DNA of 23,791 nucleotides, from the NCBI GenBank assembly GCA_004144935.1, contig SDZP01000009.1, forward strand, positions 1-23,791, written 5' to 3'. The translations under genes and the position numbers were made by a program. Each line of letters starts with the position of its first letter. The first letter of the stretch is position 1. The stretch is from Caulobacteraceae bacterium. Its GTDB lineage: Bacteria; Pseudomonadota; Alphaproteobacteria; Caulobacterales; Caulobacteraceae. Positions 1-9,312 of the stretch are shown here, one piece after another. The notes below the pieces were generated by a model that did no database searches, was not told where the DNA came from, and saw only the letters and a program-made list of their open reading frames with translations.

Positions 1-12
1 GAACGGCCCGCC

Positions 13-267
13 TCAAAGCTTGGCCCGGCGATCGGCGAGCTCCCTGTCGAAACGCTCAAACGTTTCTTCCACCGTCATGGTGGCCCCGCCGTTCCCGTCG
101 AACTCTGCCAGCCGTCGCAGGGCGATATCGCTGTCGAAATCGCTGGTGACGGCATCCAGCAGGCCGGCCGCCACGGCTTCCACCGTTTCGCCCGCCGCCG
201 ACGCCTGATCCGACAGGCGCTTCAACGTCCGGGGGTCGAGTTTCAAGGTGATTTCGCCATCGGCCAT
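13..267 (-). CDS. Ribbon-helix-helix (CopG/ParD-like) small protein, possible antitoxin
   Basis: Predicted 84-residue soluble protein. The N-terminal half has the pattern of a ribbon-helix-helix DNA-binding domain: a short beta strand (residues 4-9, EITLKL), then two helices with an A-A-G-x-T-V turn near residues 25-30. The C-terminal half is acidic and ends in a basic tail, as in antitoxins that wrap around a toxin. ATG at 267 is preferred over an in-frame TTG two codons upstream (273). It is divergent from the gene at 384. Any toxin partner would lie downstream, to the left of position 13 and outside the window, so the antitoxin role is inferred from size and fold only. It could equally be a lone CopG-like regulator. 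Confidence 0.65.
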   Translation of the reverse strand: MADGEITLKLDPRTLKRLSDQASAAGETVEAVAAGLLDAVTSDFDSDIALRRLAEFDGNGGATMTVEETFERFDRELADRRAKL

Positions 268-383
268 GGGCAAAGCCTAACCCGAAACCCGCCACGCGAG
301 AAGTTGGCCATCCGATGCTTGCGACCCACCGCCCCAGCGCGCAAGCTGATCGGCCAGTAGGCGTCACTCCCCGGGGACTATCC

Positions 384-2966
384 ATGCGGTCGTTGTTTGT
401 CGGCATCGTCGGCGCTTTCAGCCTGCTTGCCTCCGCCGCCATGGCCGCGCCGGAGCCGGTGCTCGCGCCCGCCGCCGCCTGGGTCAAGCCGCTGCCGCCG
501 CTGAGGACCGACAGCCCGGTCACCGGCGCCCCCTACCGCCAGGTCCGGCTCGACGAGCAGGTCCACTTCGGGCCGGAGGGCGACAGCGTCTACATAGAGA
601 GCATCGTCCGCATCCAGACCGCCCAGGGGCTGTCGGCCATGGGCACCATCGCCCTGCCGTGGAACCCGGACTCGACGACCCTCACCGTCCACAGGCTCGA
701 GATCCGGCGGGGCGCCGAGACCATCGACGTCCTCGCCGACCAGGCCTTCACCGTCCTGCGCCGCGAGAACCGGCTGGAATACGCCATGCTCGACGGCGTG
801 CTGACCGCCACCATGCAGCCGGAGGGGCTGGAGGTCGGCGACCTCGTCACCCTGGCCTTCACCCTGACCCGCCGGGACGGCGTCACCGGCGACTTCAGCG
901 AGAACTATCTGCCGGCCCCGGCGGCCGACCAGGTCGACCAGATCCAGATGCGGGTCCTCTGGGACCCCAGGAGCAAGCCGATCCGCTACCGCCTCGACCA
1001 GGGCATGAACCCGCCCAGGGTTGGCAAGACCCCGGCCGGCGAGACCGAACTCATCTTCGACCTCAAGAGCCAGAAGGCCTACCGGCCGCCGGCCGGCGCG
1101 CCGCCGCGCTATTTGCGGGGCAGGGGAGTGGAGTTCACCCAGTTCCGCGACTGGTCGGAGATCTCGGCCCTGATGGCCCCGCTCTACGACACGGCCGCCA
1201 CCCTCAAGGAGGGCTCGCGGCTGAAGCCCGAGATCGACAAGATCCGCGCCGCCTCCAGCGATCCCAAGATCCAGGCCGGCATGGCCCTGGCCCTGGTCCA
1301 GGAACGCACCCGCTATGTCTTCCTGGGCATGGACGCCGGCAACCTGACGCCGGCCAAGGCCGACGTCAGCTGGTCGCGCCGCTATGGCGACTGCAAGGGC
1401 AAGACCGCCCTGCTGCTGGCCATCCTGCGCGAACTGGGCATCAAGGCCGAGCCCGCCGTCGTCCACTCCAGCCTCGGCGACGGCCTCGACCAGCGCCTGC
1501 CGATGGTCGGCCTGTTCGACCACGTCATTGTCCGGGCCGAGATCGGCGGCCGGGTCTACTGGCTGGACGGCACCCGCAACGGCGACCGCAAACTGGACGA
1601 GGTCGCCATTCCGCAGTTCTCCTGGGCCCTGCCGCTGCGGGCCAGGGGCGGCGCGCTGGAAGCCCTGCGGGTCGAGCCCTCGCCGTTGCCGACCATGGCC
1701 CTGACCCTCGACATCGACGCCAGCGGCGGCCTCTATTCCAAGGCCCCGATGAAGGCCGAGCAGCGCTTCCGCGGCGACCTCGCGGTCACCACCCGGGCCG
1801 CGTCCGAGGCCTCTCCGCCCGAAGAGCTGGAGAAGGCCTACAAGAAGTACTGGGGCGACCTGTTCGACTTCGCCGAGGTCGAGACCGTGGCCAGCGGCCA
1901 TGACGAGGCGTCCGGCGAGTACATCCTGACCATGGCCGGCAAGGCCAACCTCGACTGGAGCGAGACCAACGAGTCCTCGGCGCCCCGCCACCTGGCCTTC
2001 GGCTACCGGCTGGGCGGGGCCTCGAACTGGACCCGCGAGGACGACGTCGACAACAAGGACGCCCCGTTCGCCGTCAGCCATCCGGTGCATGTCTGGTACC
2101 GCGAGACCATCCGCCTGCCCGACGGCGGCAAGGGTTTCAGCAGCGAGGGCAAGGACATCGACCAGGCCGTCGCGGGCTACGCCTTCATCCGCAAGGCCGC
2201 GATCAGGGACGGCGTCTTCACCCTGGAGACCCGCAGCCGCTCGCTGCAGGCCGAGATGCCGTCGGCCCAGGCCGAGGCCGCCCGGAAGGCCCTGACCGAC
2301 ATGGGCAAGATCGAGGTCAACCTGGTCGCCCCGCCCGGCTACCGCTGGTCCGCCGCCGACCGCGCCAGCCGCATCGCCGACATGGACAAGGTCCTGGCCA
2401 AGGATCCCAAGGCGGTCGGCGCCCTGCAGGGCCGGGCCTGGATGCATCGCGAGAACAAGGACTACGCCAAGGCCGAGACCGACTACACCGCCGCCCTCGG
2501 CGTCGACGACGACAACTCCACCCTCTACACCCTGCGGGCCGGCGCCCTCTACCGGCAGGGCAAGCGCGAGGCGGCGATGAGCGACTTCGCCGCCGCCCGC
2601 AAGCATGCCGGCCGCGACGCCGGCAACCTCAACGCCCTGTGCTGGGAGCAGGCCACCAACGGCGTCGCCCTGGAGGCGGCCCTCGGCGACTGCGACAAGG
2701 CCCTGCAGATCGAGCCGCGCAGCGCCGCCACGCTGGATTCCCGCGGGTTCGTGCTGATGCGTCTCGGCCGCTGGAGCGATTCCATCGCCGACTACGACAA
2801 GGCCGCCGGCATCCGGCCCGACAGCGCCGAATCCCTGTTCGGCCGCGCCCTGGCCAAGGCCGGCGCCGGCGACAGGACCGGCGCGGCGGCGGACATCGCG
2901 CAGGCGAGGACGCTGGACCCCGGCATCGACGAGGAGTTCGCGGGCTACGGGCTGAAGGCGCCTTAG
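384..2966 (+). CDS. Exported DUF3857 / transglutaminase-like / TPR protein
   Basis: 860-residue protein with a signal peptide (MRSLFVG..., cleavage near AMA-A at about residue 21), so it should act in the periplasm. An N-terminal DUF3857 region (about 40-250) is followed by a transglutaminase-like domain (about 290-400) whose catalytic triad is visible: Cys337 in YGDCKGK, His380 in FDHVIV and Asp395 in WLDGT. The C-terminal 200 residues (from about 667) are tetratricopeptide repeats. Families of this architecture are widespread in Gram-negative bacteria and the substrate is usually unknown; proteolytic or peptide-crosslinking activity is inferred from the triad. ATG 384 is chosen because it begins the signal peptide; an in-frame start at 315 would add 23 non-hydrophobic residues. 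It stands alone, followed by a hairpin-rich repeat. Confidence 0.9.
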   Translation: MRSLFVGIVGAFSLLASAAMAAPEPVLAPAAAWVKPLPPLRTDSPVTGAPYRQVRLDEQVHFGPEGDSVYIESIVRIQTAQGLSAMGTIALPWNPDSTTLTVHRLEIRRGAETIDVLADQAFTVLRRENRLEYAMLDGVLTATMQPEGLEVGDLVTLAFTLTRRDGVTGDFSENYLPAPAADQVDQIQMRVLWDPRSKPIRYRLDQGMNPPRVGKTPAGETELIFDLKSQKAYRPPAGAPPRYLRGRGVEFTQFRDWSEISALMAPLYDTAATLKEGSRLKPEIDKIRAASSDPKIQAGMALALVQERTRYVFLGMDAGNLTPAKADVSWSRRYGDCKGKTALLLAILRELGIKAEPAVVHSSLGDGLDQRLPMVGLFDHVIVRAEIGGRVYWLDGTRNGDRKLDEVAIPQFSWALPLRARGGALEALRVEPSPLPTMALTLDIDASGGLYSKAPMKAEQRFRGDLAVTTRAASEASPPEELEKAYKKYWGDLFDFAEVETVASGHDEASGEYILTMAGKANLDWSETNESSAPRHLAFGYRLGGASNWTREDDVDNKDAPFAVSHPVHVWYRETIRLPDGGKGFSSEGKDIDQAVAGYAFIRKAAIRDGVFTLETRSRSLQAEMPSAQAEAARKALTDMGKIEVNLVAPPGYRWSAADRASRIADMDKVLAKDPKAVGALQGRAWMHRENKDYAKAETDYTAALGVDDDNSTLYTLRAGALYRQGKREAAMSDFAAARKHAGRDAGNLNALCWEQATNGVALEAALGDCDKALQIEPRSAATLDSRGFVLMRLGRWSDSIADYDKAAGIRPDSAESLFGRALAKAGAGDRTGAAADIAQARTLDPGIDEEFAGYGLKAP

Positions 2967-2970
2967 AGGT

Positions 2971-3118
2971 CCTCCCTCATCGGGGGAGGGGGACCATCGC
3001 GAAGCGATGGTGGAGGGGGTCCGCACCGTCGGCGCAACCGCGCAGGTGCAGTCGCTGACGACGGCGGTGACCCCCTCAGTCAGCCGCTGCGCGGCTGCCA
3101 GCTCCCCCGAAGGGGAGC
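2971..3118. repeat. Inverted pair of intergenic palindromic repeats (REPIN-like)
   Basis: The left unit (2971-3020) consists of a C/G hairpin, a second perfect hairpin (ACCATCGC-gaa-GCGATGGT, 2993-3011) and a terminal GGAGGGGGT. The right unit (3070-3118) is the same plan reversed: ACCCCCTC, then a CAGCCGC-tgc-GCGGCTG hairpin, then GCTCCCC-cgaa-GGGGAGC. The two units face each other across a 49-nt spacer. This layout matches intergenic repeats I recognise from Caulobacter-group genomes. The first hairpin lies just after the stop codon at 2966 and may also end transcription. Confidence 0.75.
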
Positions 3119-3127
3119 AACGATCGC

Positions 3128-3424
3128 CTAAGCGTTACAGGCCGCCAGTTGCTCGGCCTCGAACTTGGCGCCGCGATAGCCGAAGCCGGTCACTTCGCCC
3201 AGCTGGCCCTGCAGCTTGCGGCACTGCTGGTCGGCCGGCAGCGACTTCACCTTCGGCGCGCGGCAGACATCGACCTTGCAGCTCCAGACGGCGCCGTCGA
3301 CGATGACGTTGCCGCGGGTCGTCTTGCTCTTCAGGGTCAGCCAGCCGTCAGTCCGCTGGGTTTCGGCGTTGGCGGCGCCGGCGAAAGCCGTCAGGGCCAG
3401 CGCCCCGATCAGGAACACACGCAT
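3128..3424 (-). CDS. Small secreted cysteine-containing protein (CC_3452-like)
   Basis: 98 residues with a clear Sec signal peptide (MRVFLIGALALTAFAGAANA, cleavage after residue 20). The mature part is about 78 residues with four cysteines (49, 54, 68, 96), probably two disulfides, and no membrane anchor. It resembles small periplasmic proteins of Caulobacterales named CC_3452 family in annotation pipelines; I cannot verify the match and no function is known to me. Upstream, a TTGACA (3503-3498 on this strand) overlaps the stop codon of the LOG gene and could be its -35 box, with an A8 tract between it and the start, but no good -10 is seen. The gene follows the LOG gene on the same strand with 75 bp between them. 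Confidence 0.75.
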   Translation of the reverse strand: MRVFLIGALALTAFAGAANAETQRTDGWLTLKSKTTRGNVIVDGAVWSCKVDVCRAPKVKSLPADQQCRKLQGQLGEVTGFGYRGAKFEAEQLAACNA

Positions 3425-3499
3425 AAAAGTCTCTCCATATCCCCGCGACCGGCGGGAGTCCGGCCGCTGGCGACAGGTAAGTTTTTTTTAGCTACTCTG

Positions 3500-4117
3500 T
3501 CAAACCTTCTCTTCGATATCGTCGTCGGCGGCCGGCCTGAGGTCCGCCGCCATCTCGCCGACCAGGCGGGTGATCTCGCCGATATCGTCCGTCGCCCGCC
3601 AGGCGTGGGCGAATTCGGGCGGGCTCAGCCGCTCGGTGATGGTGTGGTAGAGCAGCTCGAACAGCGGCTTCCAGAAGTCGCGCGGGTTGTAGAACACCAG
3701 CGGCTTGCGGTGCAGGTCCAATCGCTGCCAGCTGAGCAGCTCGACCACCTCTTCCAGGGTGCCGATGCCGCCGGGCAACACCACGAAGGCGTCCGAGCGC
3801 TCGAACATCATCATCTTGCGCTCGTGCATGTTGTTCACGACCACCGTCTCGACGTCGTTGAACGGCTGCTCGCGGCCCATCAGGAAGGTCGGGATGATGC
3901 CCAGCACCCGGCCGCCGGCGTCGTGCGCCCCGCGCGCGCAGGCGCCCATCAGGCCAACGCCGCCGCCGCCATAGACCAGCTTCAGGTTCTCGGCGGCCAG
4001 CAGGCGACCGAAGTCCTCGGCCGATTTCAGGAAGGCCGGGTCGGCGTCGTTCGAAGAGCCGCAATAGACGCAGATGCTGTCGATCGAGGGGCCCGCGGGC
4101 CCCGAAAGGTTGGCCAT
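3500..4117 (-). CDS. LOG family protein (cytokinin riboside 5'-monophosphate phosphoribohydrolase type)
   Basis: 205-residue Rossmann-fold protein of the LOG/TIGR00730 family, which hydrolyses the N-glycosidic bond of nucleoside 5'-monophosphates (cytokinin nucleotides in plants; AMP-type substrates for some bacterial members). Visible marks are the glycine-rich nucleotide loop YGGGGVGLMG (49-58), the MHERK motif (97-101) and the signature PGGIGTLEE (115-123), which supplies the catalytic Arg/Glu pair (R100, E122). Length is normal for the family. The ATG at 4117 lies about 20 bases after a GC hairpin with a U-rich tail (4137-4156). It is divergent from the lipoprotein at 4209. In bacteria the physiological substrate is often unclear, so the exact reaction is inferred. 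Confidence 0.92.
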   Translation of the reverse strand: MANLSGPAGPSIDSICVYCGSSNDADPAFLKSAEDFGRLLAAENLKLVYGGGGVGLMGACARGAHDAGGRVLGIIPTFLMGREQPFNDVETVVVNNMHERKMMMFERSDAFVVLPGGIGTLEEVVELLSWQRLDLHRKPLVFYNPRDFWKPLFELLYHTITERLSPPEFAHAWRATDDIGEITRLVGEMAADLRPAADDDIEEKV

Positions 4118-4130
4118 GCCGTCCCCGGAA

Positions 4131-4156
4131 AGAAAAGGCGCGCTTGCGGGCGCGCC
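4131..4156 (-). terminator. GC hairpin with U-rich tail in the leader of the LOG gene (attenuator-like)
   Basis: On the minus strand a perfect 7-bp stem (GGCGCGC/GCGCGCC, 4137-4156, 6-nt loop) is followed by TTTTCT, the form of an intrinsic terminator. It lies 20 bases before the LOG start codon with no minus-strand gene upstream for it to terminate, so it may act as a leader attenuator. It could also be a chance hairpin in GC-rich DNA. Confidence 0.4.
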
Positions 4157-4208
4157 GGAAAATCACGAAATGACATGTTCGACTTATCCGCCTGGGGTTT
4201 CAAGCATC

Positions 4209-5009
4209 GTGTCGCGACCGCCGGTCTTCCTGACCCTCATGCTCCCCTTGCTGCTCGCAGCCTGCGGTCCCAGCGAGCGTGACGCCTCCTGGCGGGGCGA
4301 CGCGCCCAAGGCGCCGGCCGACCTGGCCGCCGACGCCGGCTACCTGAAACCCCCGACCCTGACCGCCAGCCAAGGCCAGCCGGACGGCTCCATCCTCCTC
4401 ACCGGCCAGGCTGAGCCCGGCGCCCGGATCCGCCTGGGCGCCCCCATGGCCGAGCCCCTGACCGCCAGCGCCGACGCCGCCGGCCGCTGGTCCTTCCGCC
4501 TGCCGCCGTCCACGGAGGTGCGCCTGTTCGGCCTCTCCATGTCGCAAGGCGATCGCCAGGTTCAGTCGCAGGGCTATCTGACCATCCTGCCGGGCGGCCG
4601 CGCCGTGCAGCTGCGCTCGGGGGCCAGCGCCTTCGTCTATGGCGCCGCCAGCGATCCGCCGCGCCTGCTGACCGTCGATTTCGACAGCGATGGCGCCGCC
4701 TCGGTCTCCGGCTCGGCGCGGGCGGGCAGCGGCCTCTCCCTGCGCATCGACCGCGTCGCCCGGGGTGTGGGCAAGACCGACAGCCAGGGGCGTTTCCACC
4801 TGGCCGTCGACCGGCCCCTCAACGCCGGCGCCCTGACCTTCGAGATGGCCGGCGACAGCGGCGAGCAGAGCCAGGTCGTGGTGGTCAGCGCCGCCCCCGA
4901 ACTGGCCGCGCCGTTCCGCGCCCTGCGCGCCGGGTCCGCCTGGCGCATCGACTGGATGACCCCCGGCGGCGGGGTGCAGAGCACCCTGATCCTGGACCCG
5001 GTCTCTTGA
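4209..5009 (+). CDS. Lipoprotein with bacterial Ig-like domains
   Basis: About 266 residues beginning with a lipoprotein signal peptide (MSRPPVFLTLMLPLLLAAC, lipobox LAAC, acylated Cys19). After a short linker there are two beta-rich repeats of the type GxAEPGARIRLG...ADAAGRWSFRLP and GSARAGSGLSLRI...TDSQGRFHLAV, which fit bacterial Ig-like (Big_6-type) modules. It is likely tethered in the periplasm. GTG 4209 is preferred because it gives a standard-length signal peptide; an in-frame ATG at 4170 would add 13 residues. The stop codon overlaps the start of the ABC exporter gene (TTGA at 5006-5009), so the two are probably made from one transcript. No enzyme motif is seen; a role in envelope or export function is only suggested by the neighbour. 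Confidence 0.75.
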   Translation: MSRPPVFLTLMLPLLLAACGPSERDASWRGDAPKAPADLAADAGYLKPPTLTASQGQPDGSILLTGQAEPGARIRLGAPMAEPLTASADAAGRWSFRLPPSTEVRLFGLSMSQGDRQVQSQGYLTILPGGRAVQLRSGASAFVYGAASDPPRLLTVDFDSDGAASVSGSARAGSGLSLRIDRVARGVGKTDSQGRFHLAVDRPLNAGALTFEMAGDSGEQSQVVVVSAAPELAAPFRALRAGSAWRIDWMTPGGGVQSTLILDPVS

Positions 5010-6844
5010 GACCTGTCCCCGAGCGCCAGCGCCCCAAGGAACCCGCCGACGGACCGCCCCAGACCCGGGTCAGCGCCATGGCCGCCCTCGGCGACCTCTT
5101 CCGCCTGGTCCTCTCCAGCAAGGCCCCGGGCCTCGAATGGCGCCTGACCGCCGCTCTCGTCCTCACCCTCGGCGGCAAGGTGCTGGGCGTCCTGGCTCCG
5201 CTGCTGCTCGGCGCCGCGGTCAACCGCCTGGCGGCCGGCCAGTCGCCGGCCGTGCAGGTCGGGACCGCCTTCGCCGGCCTGATCCTCGGCTGGACCCTGA
5301 TCCGCTTTCTCTCCGCCGCCGCGCCCCAGATGCGCGACGTGGTCTTCACCCCGGTCGCCCAGGCCGCCCAGCGCCGCGCCGCCGCCGACGCCTTCGGCCA
5401 CGCCCTCAGCCTGTCGATCGAGTTCCACCAGACCAAGCGCACGGGCTCCCTGAGCCGGATCATCGACCGCGGCGCCCGCTCGATGGACTTTCTGCTGCGG
5501 GCCCTGGTCTTCAATCTCGGCCCGACCTTCATCGAGCTGATCATCGCCGCGGTCGTGCTGGCGAAAGCCTATGACTGGCGCTTCGCCCTGGCCGCCGTCG
5601 GCACCGTCGTCGTCTACGGCGTCCTGACCTTCGCCATCAGCGACTGGCGCATCGCCCACCGCCGGGCCCTCAACGAGGCCGACTCCGAGGCCGCCGGCCG
5701 CGCCGTCGACGCCCTGATCAACTATGAGACCGTCAAGGCCTTCGGCGCCGAGACCCGCGCCGCCGCCACCTATGAACAGGCCCTGTCGACCTACGCCAAC
5801 GCCCAGGTGCTGGCCACCAACAGCCTCAGCCTGCTCAACATCGCCCAGTCGGCGATCATGGCCATCGGCCTGGCGATCATGGCCATGCTGGCCGGGGTCG
5901 AGGCCCAGGCGGGCCGGCTGGGGGTCGGCGACGTCACCGCCGCCATCCTCATCCTGATCAACCTCTATGGCCCCCTGAACATCCTCGGCTTCGCCTACCG
6001 TGAAATCCGCCAGAGCTTCATCGACCTGGAGGCGATGAGCGACCTGCGCCGCCAGGCCCCCGACGTCGCCGAGGCCCCGGACGCGGTCGATCCGCCGCCC
6101 GCCGATGGCCGCGGCGGGGCGGTGGTCTTCTCGGGCGTCAGCTTCAGGCACGGGGCCCGCAGCCAGGGCCTGGAGGAGGTCAGCTTCACCGCCGCCCCCG
6201 GCCAGACCGTCGCCCTGGTCGGCCCCTCCGGCGCCGGCAAGACCACCCTGGTGCGGCTGGCGCTGCGCATGATCGACCCGCAGTCCGGCGCCATCACCCT
6301 CGACGGTGTCGACCTCAAGCAGTTGAAGATGGCCGCCCTGCGCCGCACCGTCGCCCTGGTGCCGCAGGACGTCGCCCTGTTCAACGACACCCTGGCCGCC
6401 AACATCGCCTTCGCCCGCCCAGACTCTACCGAGGACCAGATCCGCGCTGCCGCCGACGCCGCCGAGCTCACCGAATTCATCGCCGGCCTGCCGGAGGGCC
6501 TGGACACCAAGGTCGGCGAGCGCGGCCTGAAGCTCTCCGGCGGCGAGCGCCAGCGGGTCGGCATCGCCAGAGCCCTGCTAGCCGACCCCCGCGTCCTCAT
6601 CCTCGACGAGGCCACCAGCGCCCTCGACAGCCGCACCGAAGCGGCCATCCAGGACACCCTGCGCAAAGCCCGCCAGGGCCGCACCACCCTGGTCGTCGCC
6701 CACCGCCTCAGCACCATCGCCGACGCCGACCGCATCATCGTCCTGCGCCGGGGACGAGTGGTCGAGGAGGGCCGGCACGAGGAACTGCTGGAGCGGGCAG
6801 GGGAATACGCGGCCCTGTGGCGGCGGCAGACGCGGGGGAAATAA
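5006..6844 (+). CDS. Atm1/HMT1-type ABC exporter (fused permease and ATPase)
   Basis: 612-residue half-transporter: six membrane segments lie in residues 45-325, followed by an ATPase domain. Walker A is GPSGAGKTT (406-414), signature LSGGERQ (510-516), Walker B VLILDE (530-535) and H-loop His566. The coupling segment INYETVKAFGAE is characteristic of the Atm1/ABCB7/HMT1 branch, which exports glutathione-linked sulfur or metal conjugates; that substrate is inferred from the branch. It should act as a homodimer in the inner membrane. The TTG start at 5006 overlaps the preceding stop; an ATG at 5078 (588 residues) is the alternative and would still include every membrane segment. The coupling to an Ig-like lipoprotein is not typical of Atm1 loci I know. 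Confidence 0.9.
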   Translation: MRPVPERQRPKEPADGPPQTRVSAMAALGDLFRLVLSSKAPGLEWRLTAALVLTLGGKVLGVLAPLLLGAAVNRLAAGQSPAVQVGTAFAGLILGWTLIRFLSAAAPQMRDVVFTPVAQAAQRRAAADAFGHALSLSIEFHQTKRTGSLSRIIDRGARSMDFLLRALVFNLGPTFIELIIAAVVLAKAYDWRFALAAVGTVVVYGVLTFAISDWRIAHRRALNEADSEAAGRAVDALINYETVKAFGAETRAAATYEQALSTYANAQVLATNSLSLLNIAQSAIMAIGLAIMAMLAGVEAQAGRLGVGDVTAAILILINLYGPLNILGFAYREIRQSFIDLEAMSDLRRQAPDVAEAPDAVDPPPADGRGGAVVFSGVSFRHGARSQGLEEVSFTAAPGQTVALVGPSGAGKTTLVRLALRMIDPQSGAITLDGVDLKQLKMAALRRTVALVPQDVALFNDTLAANIAFARPDSTEDQIRAAADAAELTEFIAGLPEGLDTKVGERGLKLSGGERQRVGIARALLADPRVLILDEATSALDSRTEAAIQDTLRKARQGRTTLVVAHRLSTIADADRIIVLRRGRVVEEGRHEELLERAGEYAALWRRQTRGK

Positions 6845-6861
6845 CATGCCCCGTCGGCGCA

Positions 6862-6951
6862 GGAGTTACGGGGACACTATACCTATCTCATTCGCCGTCG
6901 CGGGCGGCGGGCAGTCGGGTTGGGAGATAGGTATAGTGTCCCCGTAACTCC
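6862..6951. repeat. Perfect 28-bp inverted repeat with 34-nt spacer (REPIN/MITE-like)
   Basis: The left arm (6862-6889) and right arm (6924-6951) are exact reverse complements over 28 bp, with the core GGGGACACTATACCTAT. The arms are much richer in A/T than the surrounding genes, and the spacer is GC-rich (GCCGTCGCGGGCGGCGGGC). As RNA it would form a very stable hairpin just after the ABC exporter gene and could end transcription. From memory the core resembles repeats seen near REP-associated tyrosine transposases in proteobacteria, but this is unverified and no transposase is present in the window. Confidence 0.85.
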
Positions 6952-7003
6952 CGGTCTGAGTCATGGCCCTGATTTGGCCACGCCCGCCGCCGCCTCACAA
7001 CGC

Positions 7004-7031
7004 TTGACCCTCCCCCCAATCCGCCTAGTCT
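7004..7031 (+). promoter_or_regulatory. Probable thiC promoter
   Basis: TTGACC (7004-7009) and TAGTCT (7026-7031) are 16 bp apart. The expected start of transcription, about 7037-7038, falls exactly where the riboswitch aptamer begins, which independently supports the call. The -10 is only a partial match to consensus. Confidence 0.55.
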
Positions 7032-7035
7032 CCCG

Positions 7036-7132
7036 ATGTTCTCCGGGGGGCCGCCTTGCGTGGCTGAGATTGGGGTTGAGGACCCCTGACCCGCCGAACC
7101 TGATCCGGGTCATGCCGGCGAAGGGAGAGGGA
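7036..7132 (+). ncRNA. TPP riboswitch (THI element)
   Basis: The conserved thi-box parts are present in order: P1 5' strand TCTCC (7040-7044), the GGGGGGCC stretch, TGCGTGGCTGAGAT with the pyrimidine-binding CTGAGA (7064-7069), GACCCCTGACCCG, AACCTGATCCGGGTCATGCC with the pyrophosphate-binding arm, GGCGAAGGGA, and P1 3' strand GGAGA (7124-7128). It binds thiamine pyrophosphate and should reduce thiC expression when TPP is plentiful. The 80-nt platform before the thiC start has a hairpin that hides the ribosome binding site, so control of translation is likely. Confidence 0.96.
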
Positions 7133-7182
7133 CGCGGCCGCTACAGTTTCAGGCCGTCAAACCGCCTTTGGCGCGAACCGGG

Positions 7183-7202
7183 TCTCCACATCTTGAGGGA
7201 GA
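7183..7202 (+). promoter_or_regulatory. Ribosome-binding-site sequestering hairpin of thiC
   Basis: TCTCC (7183-7187) pairs with GGAGA (7198-7202), which is the Shine-Dalgarno core GAGGGAGA of thiC, across a 10-nt loop. The same GGAGA occurs as the aptamer P1 3' strand (7124-7128) and could compete for TCTCC. The pairing is only 5 bp, so the model is a proposal. Confidence 0.45.
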
Positions 7203-7209
7203 TCCACCG

Positions 7210-9057
<1,848 letters not shown>

Positions 9058-9102
9058 CGCCACGGCCTGCTCACTTTCGTCGTCAGCTACCGCCCAGCCG
9101 TC

Positions 9103-9124
9103 GTCCTTGGGCTTGTCCCGAGAC
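9103..9124. repeat. Degenerate single intergenic palindrome
   Basis: CTTGGGC-TTG-TCCCGAG forms an imperfect hairpin at 9106-9122 and resembles the widespread alphaproteobacterial motif CTCGGGCTTGTCCCGAG with one change. Only one copy is present. It lies 50 bases after thiC and could serve as its transcription end, but there is no U-tract. Confidence 0.4.
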
Positions 9125-9157
9125 TGACGGTGAGGGTGGAGCGGCCTGCGCTCGACC

Positions 9158-9274
9158 ATGATCGACCAGAGGGGCAGCTCCTCGGGCCTTGGCGTCGACT
9201 GGCTGCACGTCCGTATCGACTCGCGGCCCAAGTCCTATTCCTATGGCCCCTACCGATGCCCGGAACCGGCCTGA
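9158..9274 (+). CDS. Possible 38-residue small protein or gene remnant
   Basis: ATG to TGA reading frame of 38 codons in the gap between thiC and the next gene. The peptide has an aromatic-rich centre (GVDWLHVRIDSRP, then SYSYGPYR) that looks like the end of a folded beta domain rather than random sequence. No convincing ribosome binding site is seen (GGTGGAGCGG lies about 17 bases upstream). It may be a real small protein, the 3' remnant of a decayed gene, or chance in GC-rich DNA. I recognise no family. Confidence 0.25.
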   Translation: MIDQRGSSSGLGVDWLHVRIDSRPKSYSYGPYRCPEPA

Positions 9275-9312
9275 TCCGCCGGCCTTGAGCCACAGAGTGA
9301 AGAAGCGACCGC

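Noticed and set aside
378..3026. 882-codon minus-strand open frame opposite the transglutaminase gene
   Set aside because: It has no motif, an improbable glycine/alanine/valine composition, and mirrors a plus-strand gene with clear domains.
3482..3489. T8 run as a plus-strand intrinsic terminator
   Set aside because: No stable stem precedes it and no plus-strand gene ends there.
4637..6151. 504-codon minus-strand open frame opposite the ABC exporter
   Set aside because: Shadow of the exporter gene; composition biased and no domain seen.
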